From: Limimaricola sp.
GTDB lineage: Bacteria; Pseudomonadota; Alphaproteobacteria; Rhodobacterales; Rhodobacteraceae
Reading direction: 5' to 3'
DNA length: 64,000 bases
Assembly (NCBI RefSeq): GCF_016125575.1
Contig: NZ_WGLM01000002.1
Span: forward strand, 248,001 to 312,000
The position numbers and the translations under genes were made by a program. This document shows positions 43,368-52,639 of this stretch, in pieces; the first letter of the stretch is position 1; each line of letters starts with the position of its first letter. The notes under the pieces are model-generated. The model saw only the letters and a program-made list of their open reading frames with translations. It did no database searches and had not been told where the DNA came from.

Positions 43368-44957
43368 CTAGCCGTGCTGTCGCAGGATCTCGCGCAGGGT
43401 GCCCAGCGTGTCGGCCTCGGCCGCGGGCTTGTCCCGGCGCCAGCGCAGGATGCGCGGAAAGCGCAGGGCGATGCCGGATTTGTGACGCGGGCTGGCCTGG
43501 ATGCCCTCGAAGGCGATCTCGAACACCAGTTCGGGGGGCACTTGCCGGACCGGGCCGAAGCGTTGCAGCGTATGGGCGCGGACCCAGCGGGTGACCTCGG
43601 CGAACTCGGCATCGGTCAGGCCGGAATAGGCCTTGGTGAAGGGGGTAAAGCCGTCGCCGTCGCGCACGGCAAAGGTGTAGTCGGTGAAAAGGGTTGCGCG
43701 GCGGCCGTGACCGGCCTGCGCATAGATCATCACCGCGTCGATCGTCAGCGGATCGACCTTCCATTTCCACCAGTCGCCACGCTTGCGCCCGATGCCGTAG
43801 GCGCTGGCAAGGCGTTTGAGCATCAGGCCCTCGGCGCCGTTCTCGCGCGCCGTCTCGCGGGCGGCGGCTAGTGCGGGCCAGTCGGTGGCTGGCAGCTGCG
43901 GCGACAGGCGCAGCGGGGTGTCCTCGGGCAGGCCGTCCAGCAGCCTCGCCAGCTGGGCGCGGCGCTGCGACAGGGGCGCGCCGCGCAGGTCCTGCCCCGC
44001 ATCTTCCAGCAGGTCATAGGCCATCAGCAGCGCAGGCGCCTCGGCCAGCAGTTTCTTCGGCACGCTCTTGCGGCCAAGGCGCGGCTGCAGGCGCGCGAAG
44101 GGCAGGGGAGCGCCGTCGGCCCAGGCCAGCACCTCGCCGTCGATCACGGTGCCTTGCGGCAGGCGGTCGGCCAGTTGCGCCAGTTCGGGGAAGCGGTCGG
44201 TGACCAGGTCCTCGCCCCGGCTCCAGAGAAACCAGTTGCCGCCGCGCAGCACGAATTGCGCGCGGATGCCGTCCCATTTCCATTCCGCCGCCCAGTCGCT
44301 GACCGGGCCAAGGGCGGCGATGTCGTCTAGCGGGCTGGCCAGACAGAACGGGTAGGGGCGCGACAGGTCTGCGGCGGGGTCGGGCGCGGTGATCAGCGCC
44401 TGCCACGTCGTGGTGTCGGGCGTCCAGCCGCCCATCAGGCGATGGGTCAGCGCGGCCTCGTCCTGCCCGGTCGCCTGCGCCAGTGCGCGCGTCATCAGCT
44501 TCTGGCTGACGCCGACGCGAAAGCCGCCCGTCAGCAGCTTGTTGAAAAGGAACCGTTCGGTCCCGCCAAGGCTGTCCCACGCGGCAAGGATGCCCGCGCG
44601 GCGCGCCTCTTCGTCCAGCGTGGACAGGCGGCGCAACTCGGCGATCCAGCCGGCAAGGCGGTTCTCGGCGCTGCGGGTCGGGGGCGGCAGGATCAACGAC
44701 AGGGTTTCGGCGAGGTCGCCGACGACGGGGTAGGATTCCTCGACCAGCCACAATGGCAGCCCCGCCGCCTCGGCTGCCCAGTCGCGCAGGCGGGTCGCGG
44801 TGATGGCGCGGCGCGGGCGGCGGCCGGAGAACAGCGCGACGGTCCAAAGCCTGTCCTCGGGTGGGGCCTCGCGGAAATAGGCGGCGAGGGCGGCGGTTTT
44901 CGCCGTGGTGCTGCCGGTCGCGTCAAGCGCGGCAAAGAGGGCGGCGAAACGTTTCAT
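43368..44957 (-). CDS. ATP-dependent DNA ligase (repair type)
   Basis: 529 aa. Adenylated lysine K227 in motif I EWKWDGIRAQ, motif III around YDLLEDAGQ, motif IV ENGAEGLMLK and motif V WWKWK. N-terminal ligase domain covers residues 1-200, OB fold the C-terminus. It belongs to the bacterial ligase group found with an MBL-fold exonuclease and linked to damage repair. Its ATG overlaps the exonuclease stop (ATGA), so the two are co-translated. The helicase often found with the pair is absent here. Confidence 0.93.
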   Translation of the reverse strand: MKRFAALFAALDATGSTTAKTAALAAYFREAPPEDRLWTVALFSGRRPRRAITATRLRDWAAEAAGLPLWLVEESYPVVGDLAETLSLILPPPTRSAENRLAGWIAELRRLSTLDEEARRAGILAAWDSLGGTERFLFNKLLTGGFRVGVSQKLMTRALAQATGQDEAALTHRLMGGWTPDTTTWQALITAPDPAADLSRPYPFCLASPLDDIAALGPVSDWAAEWKWDGIRAQFVLRGGNWFLWSRGEDLVTDRFPELAQLADRLPQGTVIDGEVLAWADGAPLPFARLQPRLGRKSVPKKLLAEAPALLMAYDLLEDAGQDLRGAPLSQRRAQLARLLDGLPEDTPLRLSPQLPATDWPALAAARETARENGAEGLMLKRLASAYGIGRKRGDWWKWKVDPLTIDAVMIYAQAGHGRRATLFTDYTFAVRDGDGFTPFTKAYSGLTDAEFAEVTRWVRAHTLQRFGPVRQVPPELVFEIAFEGIQASPRHKSGIALRFPRILRWRRDKPAAEADTLGTLREILRQHG

Positions 44958-45967
44958 GTGCCCGCCTCTTCGGCGGTGTCGAGGCTTTCGCCCTCCCACC
45001 CGGTGCGCACGATCCGGGCGTCATAACCCTGTTCCTCCAGCCAGCGGCGAAAGACCGCCGTGTAGCCGTGGGTGACATAGATGCGCTCGGCCCCCGTGGC
45101 GGCGATGGCGGCGTTGAGGCCGGCCCAGTCGGCATGGTCGGAAATGACAAAGCCGCGTTCGGTCCCGCGACGGCGGCGGATGCCGTGGATCGCCATCCAG
45201 CCCGAGGCGAAGGCGGTTTCAGCCGGGCCAAAGCGCCGCGCCCAGGGCCCAGACAGGGCTGACGGCGGCGCGATGACCAGCGCGCCGGGATGCGCGCGCG
45301 CGTCGGTTTCGGCCGTGACGCGCAGCGTGGGCGGCAGGGCCACGCCCTGCGCGCGCAGCACCGCGTTGGTGTTCTCGACCGCGCCATGCGTCAGGATCGG
45401 GCCGATGTTGCGGTTCACCATCGTCAGCAGGCGCTGCGCCTTGCCCAGCGAATAGGCCCCCAGCAGCGAAGCGCGGCCCTGCGCGGCATTGGCGGCCCAC
45501 CAGCCGTCGATCTGCGCCTTCAGCGTGGCGGCGTCGGGCCATGTGAAAACCGGCAGGCCAAAGGTGCATTCGCTGATGAAGGTGTGGCAGCGGACCGGCG
45601 CGAAGGGCTCCGACAGCCCGTCGTCGACAACCTTGTAGTCGCCCGAGACGACCCAGACTTGCCCGGCCACCTCGACCCGGATCTGGGCCGAGCCGGGGAC
45701 GTGGCCCGCGGGGTGGAACGACACGCGCGCGCCGCCGATCTGGCGCGCCTCGCCATAGGCGATGGTCTCGAGCGTCACATCGCCCAGCCGCAGGCGGATC
45801 ACCGGCGCGGCAGGGGCGGTGCAAAGGTAGGCACCCATGCCGGGGCGGGCGTGGTCGGCATGGCCATGGGTGATCAGCGCGCGCGGCACCGGGCGCCACG
45901 GGTCGATGTGGAAATCGCCCGCGGCGCAATAAAGCCCGGCATCGGTGAAACTCAGCACGTCCTCCAT
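44954..45967 (-). CDS. Ligase-associated DNA exonuclease (MBL fold)
   Basis: 337 aa metallo-beta-lactamase-fold nuclease. Metal ligands H34-G-H36-A-D38-H39 (THGHADHA), followed by a second-metal histidine in FHPAGHVPGSAQ and the aspartate in VVSGDYK. The beta-CASP-like part has VISDHADWAGL and THGY near the C-terminus. Family named for its fixed link to an ATP-dependent ligase. Start at 45967 (MEDVLSFTDAG) chosen over a longer frame without support. Confidence 0.92.
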   Translation of the reverse strand: MEDVLSFTDAGLYCAAGDFHIDPWRPVPRALITHGHADHARPGMGAYLCTAPAAPVIRLRLGDVTLETIAYGEARQIGGARVSFHPAGHVPGSAQIRVEVAGQVWVVSGDYKVVDDGLSEPFAPVRCHTFISECTFGLPVFTWPDAATLKAQIDGWWAANAAQGRASLLGAYSLGKAQRLLTMVNRNIGPILTHGAVENTNAVLRAQGVALPPTLRVTAETDARAHPGALVIAPPSALSGPWARRFGPAETAFASGWMAIHGIRRRRGTERGFVISDHADWAGLNAAIAATGAERIYVTHGYTAVFRRWLEEQGYDARIVRTGWEGESLDTAEEAGT

Positions 45968-46062
45968 GCGTCCCAGCCTAGCGCCCGCGCGGCGCGGGGA
46001 AAGGGGCCTTGCCAAGCGCGCGTGGCTGTGGCCCAAGTCGGGCAAGGTGGAGGGCTTGGGCG

Positions 46063-46824
46063 ATGCGAACGGCGGGACTGAAGGCGCGGATGATGGCGGG
46101 AGAGGTGCTATCGGGCACCTTCGTGAAGATCCCTGACGTGACGGTGATCGAGGTGCTGGCCCAGTCGGGGCTGGATTTCCTTTGCCTTGATACCGAGCAT
46201 GCGGGCTTTGGGCGCGACCGGCTGGATGCCTGCCTTGCCGTGGCCCGCGCGCTGGACATGCCGGTGCTGGTGCGGGTGTCCGCGGGCACGCCCGAGGCGA
46301 TCCTGCAGGCGCTGGATGCCGGCGCCGTGGGCGTGGTTGTGCCGCATGTCTATTCGGTGGACAAGGCCGAGGAGGTGGCGCGCGCCGCGCATTTCGGTGC
46401 AGGCGGGCGAGGCTATGCCGGCTCGACCCGCTGGGCGGGCTTTGCCACGCGGCCGATGGCCGAGGTGCTGGCGCAGGATGTCGAAACCATCGTGATAGCC
46501 CAGATTGAAGAACCCGAAGGGGTGGAGGCCGCGCAGGCCATTGCCGCGGTGCCGGGGATCGACGCGCTCTTTGCCGGACCGGCGGACCTTTCGGTGGCCT
46601 ATGGCCATGACAATACAGGCTCGGACGACCTGCAACGGGCGCTGGCGCGAATCGGCGAAGCGGCCCGCGCCGAGGGGCGGGCCTATGCGACGTGGGTCTC
46701 CAGTCCGGCGCAGGCCGCGGACTGGGCGCGCCACGGCGTCAGCGTCTTCGTCGTGGCCTCCGAGCATAGCTGGATGCGCGAAGGGGCTGCGGCAGCGGCC
46801 CGCGGCATCAAGGCGTTGGGCTAG
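46063..46824 (+). CDS. HpcH/HpaI aldolase family protein
   Basis: 253 aa class II pyruvate aldolase or citrate-lyase beta-like fold. Motifs: LCLDTEHAGFGRD (metal and acid-base region), GVVVPHVYSVDKAEEV, GYAGSTRWAGF and FAGPADLSVAYG. The family cleaves or forms 2-keto-hydroxy acids; substrate unknown. ATG 46063 lies behind GGTGGAGG. The stop overlaps by 4 bp that of the convergent hydrolase gene. Confidence 0.9.
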   Translation: MRTAGLKARMMAGEVLSGTFVKIPDVTVIEVLAQSGLDFLCLDTEHAGFGRDRLDACLAVARALDMPVLVRVSAGTPEAILQALDAGAVGVVVPHVYSVDKAEEVARAAHFGAGGRGYAGSTRWAGFATRPMAEVLAQDVETIVIAQIEEPEGVEAAQAIAAVPGIDALFAGPADLSVAYGHDNTGSDDLQRALARIGEAARAEGRAYATWVSSPAQAADWARHGVSVFVVASEHSWMREGAAAAARGIKALG

Positions 46825-47768
46825 GCAGGTGCAAGGGCATGGGCGCGGAAATGCGCGACCATGCCGTCATAGACACGGGCACGAATGGCCGGAGCCTCCA
46901 TCATCACCTCATGCTGCGCGCCGGGCAACATGGTAAGCGTGCCGCCGGGCCAGCCCGCCATGACATGCCGAATTCGGCCCACATCCACAATCGCCTCTTC
47001 GCTGCCGAGGAAGGTGATGCAGGGATAGGCGGGGGCCTTTTTGCGTGCCAGTTCACGCGTCTCGGTCAACGCCTCGTGCAACCAGTGCATCGACGGGCCG
47101 CCCAAGGCGAGGTCGGGATGGGCGCTGATCTGCTGGCGCATGTGGTGATACATGTCGCGGTCGGAGGTCAGCGTGTTTCCTGCGAAATCCTGCCGCAGCG
47201 GGTAGGGTTCGGCCTCTTGCCCAGGCGCGAAGCGGCGCGACATGCCCAAAGGCTTGCTTAACGTTGAGACGGTCCATGCCACTGGGCGCAACGCCGGGGA
47301 CATCATGATGCCCCACATCGGCGCAGAGAAGGCTGCCGCACGCACGTCGATGCCACGGTGCAGTGCCCGCAGCCCGATCGCCCCGCCCATTGAATGGCCC
47401 ACAAGGAAATAGGGTGCGGGCAAGGCCAGCGAGCGCACATGCGCCACCACCGCGTCGACATCGCGCTGGTAGTCCGAGAAATGCTCGACATGTCCCAGCT
47501 TGCGATTGTCGGAAAGCCGGTCTGCAAGGCCCTGTCCGCGCCAGTCCACCGCGATGCTGGCAAAGCCCCGCGCGGCCAGTTCACCTGCCGGGCGGCCGAA
47601 CTTTTCGACAAACTCGGTCCGGCCGGGAAACATCAGGACGGTGCCCTGCGCCTCGGTCACGGGCCAGTGGGCGACGCGGATGCGCACCCCGTCATCGGCG
47701 CGCAGCCAATGCGCTGCCCCACCCTTCGGGCCGTCGGCAATCTCGGCGAAGTAGGGGGCGGCCTCCAT
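46821..47768 (-). CDS. Lysophospholipase-like alpha/beta hydrolase
   Basis: 315 aa. Nucleophile motif GHSMGGA near residue 125, oxyanion region LMFPGRTEFVEKFG, DWRGQGLADRL, and a late histidine in LPGAQHEVMMEA. Typical of the PldB/monoacylglycerol lipase group; true substrate not determined. It lies 2 bp behind the SCP2 gene on the same strand, so the two are one operon, which fits a lipid-related role. Confidence 0.89.
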   Translation of the reverse strand: MEAAPYFAEIADGPKGGAAHWLRADDGVRIRVAHWPVTEAQGTVLMFPGRTEFVEKFGRPAGELAARGFASIAVDWRGQGLADRLSDNRKLGHVEHFSDYQRDVDAVVAHVRSLALPAPYFLVGHSMGGAIGLRALHRGIDVRAAAFSAPMWGIMMSPALRPVAWTVSTLSKPLGMSRRFAPGQEAEPYPLRQDFAGNTLTSDRDMYHHMRQQISAHPDLALGGPSMHWLHEALTETRELARKKAPAYPCITFLGSEEAIVDVGRIRHVMAGWPGGTLTMLPGAQHEVMMEAPAIRARVYDGMVAHFRAHALAPA

Positions 47769-47770
47769 CC

Positions 47771-48061
47771 TCAGGCCAGCACGCTCGACAGTTTCAGCGC
47801 GAGCCCCATGTCGCCGTCGACCGAGAGCTTGCCGGTCATGAATGCGGCGGTGGGGTTCTGGTCGCCCTCGAGGATGGCGCGGAATGTTTCGGCCGAGGCA
47901 GTCAGCGTCACGTCGGCCTCTTCGTCGGAGGCGCGGGCGCCGGCACCGTCGATGATGATGGCGCCTTCGTCCTTGATCACGAACTTGGCCGAGCCATCAA
48001 AGCCCGCGCCGCCCATCTTTGCGTTCAGCGCGGCCACGGCCTCGGTCAGAACATCGCTCAT
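47771..48061 (-). CDS. SCP2 sterol-binding domain protein
   Basis: 96 aa, a single SCP2 domain (FVIKDEGAIIIDG, DVTLTASAETFRAILEGDQNPTAAFM, GKLSVDGDMGLALKL). Such small proteins carry lipids or acyl groups. The start at 48061 has AAAGGATT upstream. Divergent from the TPR protein across a 70-bp gap and followed by the hydrolase gene. Confidence 0.9.
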   Translation of the reverse strand: MSDVLTEAVAALNAKMGGAGFDGSAKFVIKDEGAIIIDGAGARASDEEADVTLTASAETFRAILEGDQNPTAAFMTGKLSVDGDMGLALKLSSVLA

Positions 48062-48131
48062 CGGTGGAATCCTTTCGTCAATGTGACCTGAGCCTACTGG
48101 CATCGGTCGCTGTTCGAGTTACAACTGTTAT

Positions 48132-48692
48132 ATGGCGATCAGACGGCGTGGCATCAAATATATCGTTACGGCACTTGGCCTGTGCCTTGCGCTGGTGCCG
48201 GGTGCATGGGCTGATCAGGCGCGTCTTGACCAGTTGTTCGACCAGTTGAAGAACGCGACGCCGGAAAATCACGACGCGATCGAGAAAAGCATCTACGACG
48301 CATGGTCGCAAAGCGGGTCAGCCACCATCGACCTGCTGCTCAAGCGGGGGCAGGACGCGCTGCAGGCGGGTGATGCGCAGGCCGCGGTTGAACATTTCAC
48401 CGCCGCGATCGACCATGCGCCGGATTTCGCCGAGGCCTATGACGGCCGTGCCAGCGCCTATTTCCAGCTTGACCTTGTCGGGCCGGCGCTGGACGACCTG
48501 CGTCAGACGCTTGTGCTGAACCCGCGTCATTTCGGCGCGATGCGGGGGATCGCGATCATCATGGAAGAGATTGGCAACGACCGGCAGGCGCTGGCCGTTT
48601 ATCAGGCAGCCCTTGCGCTGGATCCGATGGCGACCGATGTGCAGGATGCCATCACGCGGCTGCAACAGAAACTGGAAGGCCGCGCGCTCTGA
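48132..48692 (+). CDS. Secreted TPR protein
   Basis: 186 aa with a signal peptide (ends about residue 27, LVPGAWA) and two or three TPR units (ALQAGDAQAAVEHFTAAIDH; AEAYDGRASAYFQLDLVG; AVYQAALALDPMATD). Probably a periplasmic scaffold; partner unknown. It is 27 bp before the helicase gene on the same strand. Confidence 0.85.
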   Translation: MAIRRRGIKYIVTALGLCLALVPGAWADQARLDQLFDQLKNATPENHDAIEKSIYDAWSQSGSATIDLLLKRGQDALQAGDAQAAVEHFTAAIDHAPDFAEAYDGRASAYFQLDLVGPALDDLRQTLVLNPRHFGAMRGIAIIMEEIGNDRQALAVYQAALALDPMATDVQDAITRLQQKLEGRAL

Positions 48693-48719
48693 CGCCGGCC
48701 CCTCCGTCCGGGGACAATC

Positions 48720-51632
48720 ATGACCACGCCCGCCCGGATCACGGCCGTTCTCGGCCCGACCAACACCGGCAAGACGCATTACGCCATCGAGCGGATGCTG
48801 GCGCATCGCAGCGGTGTGATCGGCCTGCCGCTGCGGCTCTTGGCGCGCGAGGTTTATGACCGCATCGTCAAGCTGCGCGGGCCGGGCGTGGTGGCGCTGG
48901 TCACCGGGGAAGAGCGGATCGTGCCGCCGCGGGTGCAGTACTGGGTCTGCACCGTCGAGGCGATGCCGGAGGGCATGGGGGTGGATTTCCTTGCCGTCGA
49001 TGAGATCCAGCTTTGCGCCGATCCCGAGCGCGGCCATGTCTTCACCGACCGGCTGCTGCATGCCCGTGGCCTGCACGAGACGCTTTTCCTTGGCTCTGAA
49101 ACGATGCGGCAGGCGATTGCCGCGCTGGTACCCGACGCGCAGTTCGTCAAGCGGGAGCGGTTTTCGACCCTGACATGGACAGGTTCGAAAAAGATCAGCC
49201 GGATGCCGTCTCGTGCGGCTATCGTCGCGTTTTCGGTTGAAAATGTGTATGGGATCGCCGAGCTGATCCGCCGGACCAAGGGCGGCGCGGCGGTTGTCAT
49301 GGGCGCGCTCAGCCCGCGCACGCGCAATGCGCAGGTTGAAATGTATCAGAACGGCGACGTGGATTACCTTGTCGCCACCGATGCCATCGGGATGGGTCTG
49401 AACCTGGACATCACGCATGTCGCCTTCGCCGGGCTGACCAAGTTCGACGGCCGCCGAGTGCGGGTGCTGGCCCCGGACGAGCTGGCCCAGATCGCGGGCC
49501 GCGCCGGACGGCACATGACGCATGGCACTTTCGGCGTGACCGGCGAGGCGCCAGAGATGGATGACGATGTGATCGAGGCGATCACCGAACACCGCTTTCG
49601 CCCCGTCACCCGTCTGCAATGGCGCAACAGCGCGTTGCAGTTTGGCTCGGTCAAGCGGCTGTTGCAGACGCTGGAGGAACGCACCGAAAATCCGCTGCTG
49701 ACCCGGGTGCGCGAAAGCGATGACCTTGCGGCACTGCGGGCCCTGTCGGAAGATCCCGAAGTGATGGCGCGGGCCAGTGACGGCCGCTCGGTGCGGCTTT
49801 TGTGGGATGTCTGCCGGATCCCCGACTTTCGCGGCATTTCGAAGGCCGAACATGCGGCGCTCTTGACCGAGATCTTCAATTTCCTGCACCAGCACGGGGC
49901 GATCGCGACCGACTGGTTCGCGCAGCGGCTTGCCCGTGTCGACCGTCCCGAGGGCGACATCGACACGCTGTCAAAGCGGCTGGCCTATGTCCGGACCTGG
50001 ACCTACGTCGCGCAGCGCGCCGGCTGGTTGCGGGACGAATCGCATTGGCGTGAGGAAACACGCGCTGTAGAAGACCGTTTGTCAGATGCGCTGCACGGCG
50101 CGCTGACACAGCGATTCGTGGATCGGCGCACCAGCGTGCTGTTGCGGCGGCTCAAGCAGAAGGACAGCCTCGTGGCGGACGTGAACGACAAGGGTGAAGT
50201 GACAGTGGACGGCGAATTCGTGGGCCGTCTGGAGGGTTTCCGTTTTCGCATGGACAAGGCCGGCAGTCCTGACGAGGCGCGCACGTTGCGGGCGGCCTCG
50301 GCAAAGGCGCTGGCGCCGCATTTCCACCTGCGCGCCGACCGTTTCTACAACGCCCCCGATACCGAGATCGACTTTACCGAGCAGGGCGGGCTGATGTGGG
50401 GCGATCAGGCAGTGGGCAAGCTGGCGCTGGGCCCGGATCCGCTGCGCCCGACCGTCGTGGCCTTCGTCGATGACGAGGCGAAACCGGAGGTGGCCGAGAA
50501 GGTAAAGCGCCGGTTGCAGCACTTCATCGACCGCAAGGTCGCGACCGTGATGGAACCCCTGCTGAAGCTGCAGGCCGACGAGACCCTGACCGGTATGGCG
50601 CGCGGGTTCGCCTATCGTCTGATTGAGCATTTCGGCCTGATCCCGCGCGGCGAGGTGGCCGAGGATGTGAAGTCGCTTGATCAGGAAGCGCGCGCCGCGC
50701 TGCGCAAGCACGGAATCCGCTTTGGCCAGTTCACCATTTTCATGCCCTTGCTGTTGAAACCCGCGCCAACGCGGCTGCGGCTGGTGCTGTGGTCGCTGGC
50801 CAAGGAACTGGAAGAATTCCCCGAGGCGCCGCCGCCCGGCCTTGTGACCGTGCCCACGGTCGAGGGGCTGCCGCCCGGCACCTACGCGATGGCGGGCTTT
50901 CGCGCCGCAGGCGAGCGGGCGATCCGCATCGACATGCTGGAACGTCTGGCCGACATGCTGCGCGACAAGGACAGCCGCAACGGCTTCGAGGCGACGGCGG
51001 ACATGCTGTCGATCACCGGCATGACGCTGGACCAGTTCGCCGGGCTGATGGAGGGGCTTGGCTATCGCGCCGAGCGGGGCGAGCGGCCCAAGGTCAAGGC
51101 ACCGCGCGTCGTTGATGCCGACGTGGTGCCAGAGGCCTCTTCCGATCCGGCGCCCGAGACTCCTCCCGACACGCCGGCCGACCCGGGCCCCGACACGCCC
51201 CCCGCGCCACCGGCCGAGACGCCGCCAGAGACGCCGCCCGAGGTGCCGGGTGATGCCCCGGCCGAAACACCCGAGCCGGCACCGGAATTGCCAGAGCCGG
51301 ACATGCCGGAACTGCCGGACATGCCGGATGCGCCAGAGATGGAGCAGTTCGTCACTTTCACATGGGCCGGGCGCGGCCAGCGTCGCGACAGCGCCGAGGG
51401 CGGCCGTGCCAAGCGTGGCCGTGGCAAGGGGCAGGGCGGACAGGGCCAACCGGACAAGGCGCAGGGCGAACGCCCGCGCGGCAAGGGCCGCCGGCAAGGC
51501 AAACCCGGCGGCGAGGGCGCAAAGTCCCGCACGGACGAGGCGCGCCCACGTCAGGACAAGGGCCGCTACGAAAAGCCGATTGATCCTGACAATCCGTTCG
51601 CTGCCGCGCTTGCGGGGTTCCGCACCAAGTGA
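48720..51632 (+). CDS. SUV3-like RNA/DNA helicase
   Basis: 970 aa superfamily 2 helicase related to mitochondrial SUV3. Walker A GPTNTGKT at residues 12-19, DEIQ as the Walker B, and motif VI in DELAQIAGRAGRH. The C-terminal third has helical domains (GEVAEDVKSLDQEARAAL), then a long Pro/Glu repeat tract (about residues 800-870) and a basic Gly/Lys/Arg/Gln-rich tail (GKGQGGQGQPDKAQGER) likely to bind RNA. The tail is longer than in most relatives I recall. An S4 RNA-binding gene overlaps the 3' end, which fits a role in RNA metabolism. Confidence 0.9.
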   Translation: MTTPARITAVLGPTNTGKTHYAIERMLAHRSGVIGLPLRLLAREVYDRIVKLRGPGVVALVTGEERIVPPRVQYWVCTVEAMPEGMGVDFLAVDEIQLCADPERGHVFTDRLLHARGLHETLFLGSETMRQAIAALVPDAQFVKRERFSTLTWTGSKKISRMPSRAAIVAFSVENVYGIAELIRRTKGGAAVVMGALSPRTRNAQVEMYQNGDVDYLVATDAIGMGLNLDITHVAFAGLTKFDGRRVRVLAPDELAQIAGRAGRHMTHGTFGVTGEAPEMDDDVIEAITEHRFRPVTRLQWRNSALQFGSVKRLLQTLEERTENPLLTRVRESDDLAALRALSEDPEVMARASDGRSVRLLWDVCRIPDFRGISKAEHAALLTEIFNFLHQHGAIATDWFAQRLARVDRPEGDIDTLSKRLAYVRTWTYVAQRAGWLRDESHWREETRAVEDRLSDALHGALTQRFVDRRTSVLLRRLKQKDSLVADVNDKGEVTVDGEFVGRLEGFRFRMDKAGSPDEARTLRAASAKALAPHFHLRADRFYNAPDTEIDFTEQGGLMWGDQAVGKLALGPDPLRPTVVAFVDDEAKPEVAEKVKRRLQHFIDRKVATVMEPLLKLQADETLTGMARGFAYRLIEHFGLIPRGEVAEDVKSLDQEARAALRKHGIRFGQFTIFMPLLLKPAPTRLRLVLWSLAKELEEFPEAPPPGLVTVPTVEGLPPGTYAMAGFRAAGERAIRIDMLERLADMLRDKDSRNGFEATADMLSITGMTLDQFAGLMEGLGYRAERGERPKVKAPRVVDADVVPEASSDPAPETPPDTPADPGPDTPPAPPAETPPETPPEVPGDAPAETPEPAPELPEPDMPELPDMPDAPEMEQFVTFTWAGRGQRRDSAEGGRAKRGRGKGQGGQGQPDKAQGERPRGKGRRQGKPGGEGAKSRTDEARPRQDKGRYEKPIDPDNPFAAALAGFRTK

Positions 51633-52024
51633 GCGAGGCGACGATCCGCGTCGACAAGTGGCTGTGGCAGGCGCGGTTCTTTCGCACCCGCACCTTAGCC
51701 ACGGCGCTGGTCAGTGCGGGCAAGCTGCGGATTGACGGCGTCCCCATCTCCAAACCCGCGCGGATGGTTGGCCCCGGCGCAGTGCTGACCTTTCCGCAAG
51801 GCAACGCGGTGCGCGTGGTGCGGATCATCGCCTGCGGCGACCGGCGCGGGCCTGCCCCCGAAGCGCAGGCGCTTTACGATGATCTGGCACCGCCGTCCGC
51901 GGCGGCACCCGACCCGGCCGATGCGCCCGCGCCCGGCTTTGACGGCGGCGGCAGGCCGGGCAAGCGCGAGCGGCGCAACATGGCGCAACATCGCCGCGAC
52001 GCGGACCCATTCGCGCTTGAATGA
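51629..52024 (+). CDS. S4 domain RNA-binding protein (Hsp15-like)
   Basis: 131 aa. The S4 fold fills the first 65 residues (IRVDKWLWQARFFRTRTLATALVSAGKLRIDGV). Resembles Hsp15, which recovers stalled 50S subunits carrying peptidyl-tRNA; the C-terminal part is alanine/proline-rich, then basic (GKRERRNMAQHRRDAD). Starts with GTG overlapping the helicase stop (GTGA), so it is co-translated with it. Confidence 0.88.
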   Translation: MSEATIRVDKWLWQARFFRTRTLATALVSAGKLRIDGVPISKPARMVGPGAVLTFPQGNAVRVVRIIACGDRRGPAPEAQALYDDLAPPSAAAPDPADAPAPGFDGGGRPGKRERRNMAQHRRDADPFALE

Positions 52025-52073
52025 GCGGGCTGTCTGGCCTAGTTGACACTCGACAAAATCGGAACCTCCCTTC

Positions 52074-52409
52074 ATGACCTATATCGTCAACGACAACTGC
52101 ATCGCCTGCAAATACACCGACTGCGTCGAGGTCTGCCCCGTGGACTGCTTCTACGAGGGTGAGAACATGCTGGTGATCCATCCCGACGAATGCATCGATT
52201 GCGGCGTGTGCGAGCCGGAATGCCCCGCCGACGCAATCCGGCCCGACACCGAACCGGACATGGAGAAATGGGTGGAGTTCAATCGCAAGTATGCGTTGAA
52301 ATGGCCTGTCATCATCACCCGCAAGGATCCGTTGCCCGAGGCCGAAGAAATGGACGGCAAACCGGGCAAGATGGACCTGTTTTCCGAGGCGCCGGGCACC
52401 GGCGGCTGA
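52074..52409 (+). CDS. fdxA: Seven-iron ferredoxin FdxA
   Basis: 111 aa. Cluster ligands match a [3Fe-4S][4Fe-4S] ferredoxin: C9, C17 and C50 for the 3Fe cluster and C21, C40, C43 and C46 for the 4Fe cluster ([33 protein letters not shown]). A cytoplasmic low-potential electron carrier. It stands between the S4 gene and carD, as in related genomes. A C-terminal extension of about 35 residues is normal. Confidence 0.96.
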   Translation: MTYIVNDNCIACKYTDCVEVCPVDCFYEGENMLVIHPDECIDCGVCEPECPADAIRPDTEPDMEKWVEFNRKYALKWPVIITRKDPLPEAEEMDGKPGKMDLFSEAPGTGG

Positions 52410-52498
52410 CCGATTCGGGCTCGCCGCTTTGGTTTGGTGCCGCGGACTGTCACAAAACCGTTGAATTTGCAGGAATCTCGGGCGTTTGGGGGACATCC

Positions 52499-52527
52499 TT
52501 CCATCGGACCCATTTTTCTGGTATGAT
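52499..52527 (+). promoter_or_regulatory. Putative carD promoter (extended -10)
   Basis: TGGTATGAT at 52519-52527 is an extended -10 (TGN plus TATGAT). The -35 region at 52499-52504 (TTCCAT) is weak, as expected for an extended -10. The leader would be about 105 nt and includes an inverted repeat CGGCGA/TCGCCG (52580-52585 and 52594-52599). Confidence 0.5.
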
Positions 52528-52639
52528 ATGTCCAATGTTGCCAATGAACTGACCCCGACAGACCCTGACGACCGGCCGACGGCGAAACACGAATCGCCGC
52601 CGCTCTTTTGTCGACTGTGGCCTGCTTGAAAGGATAATC

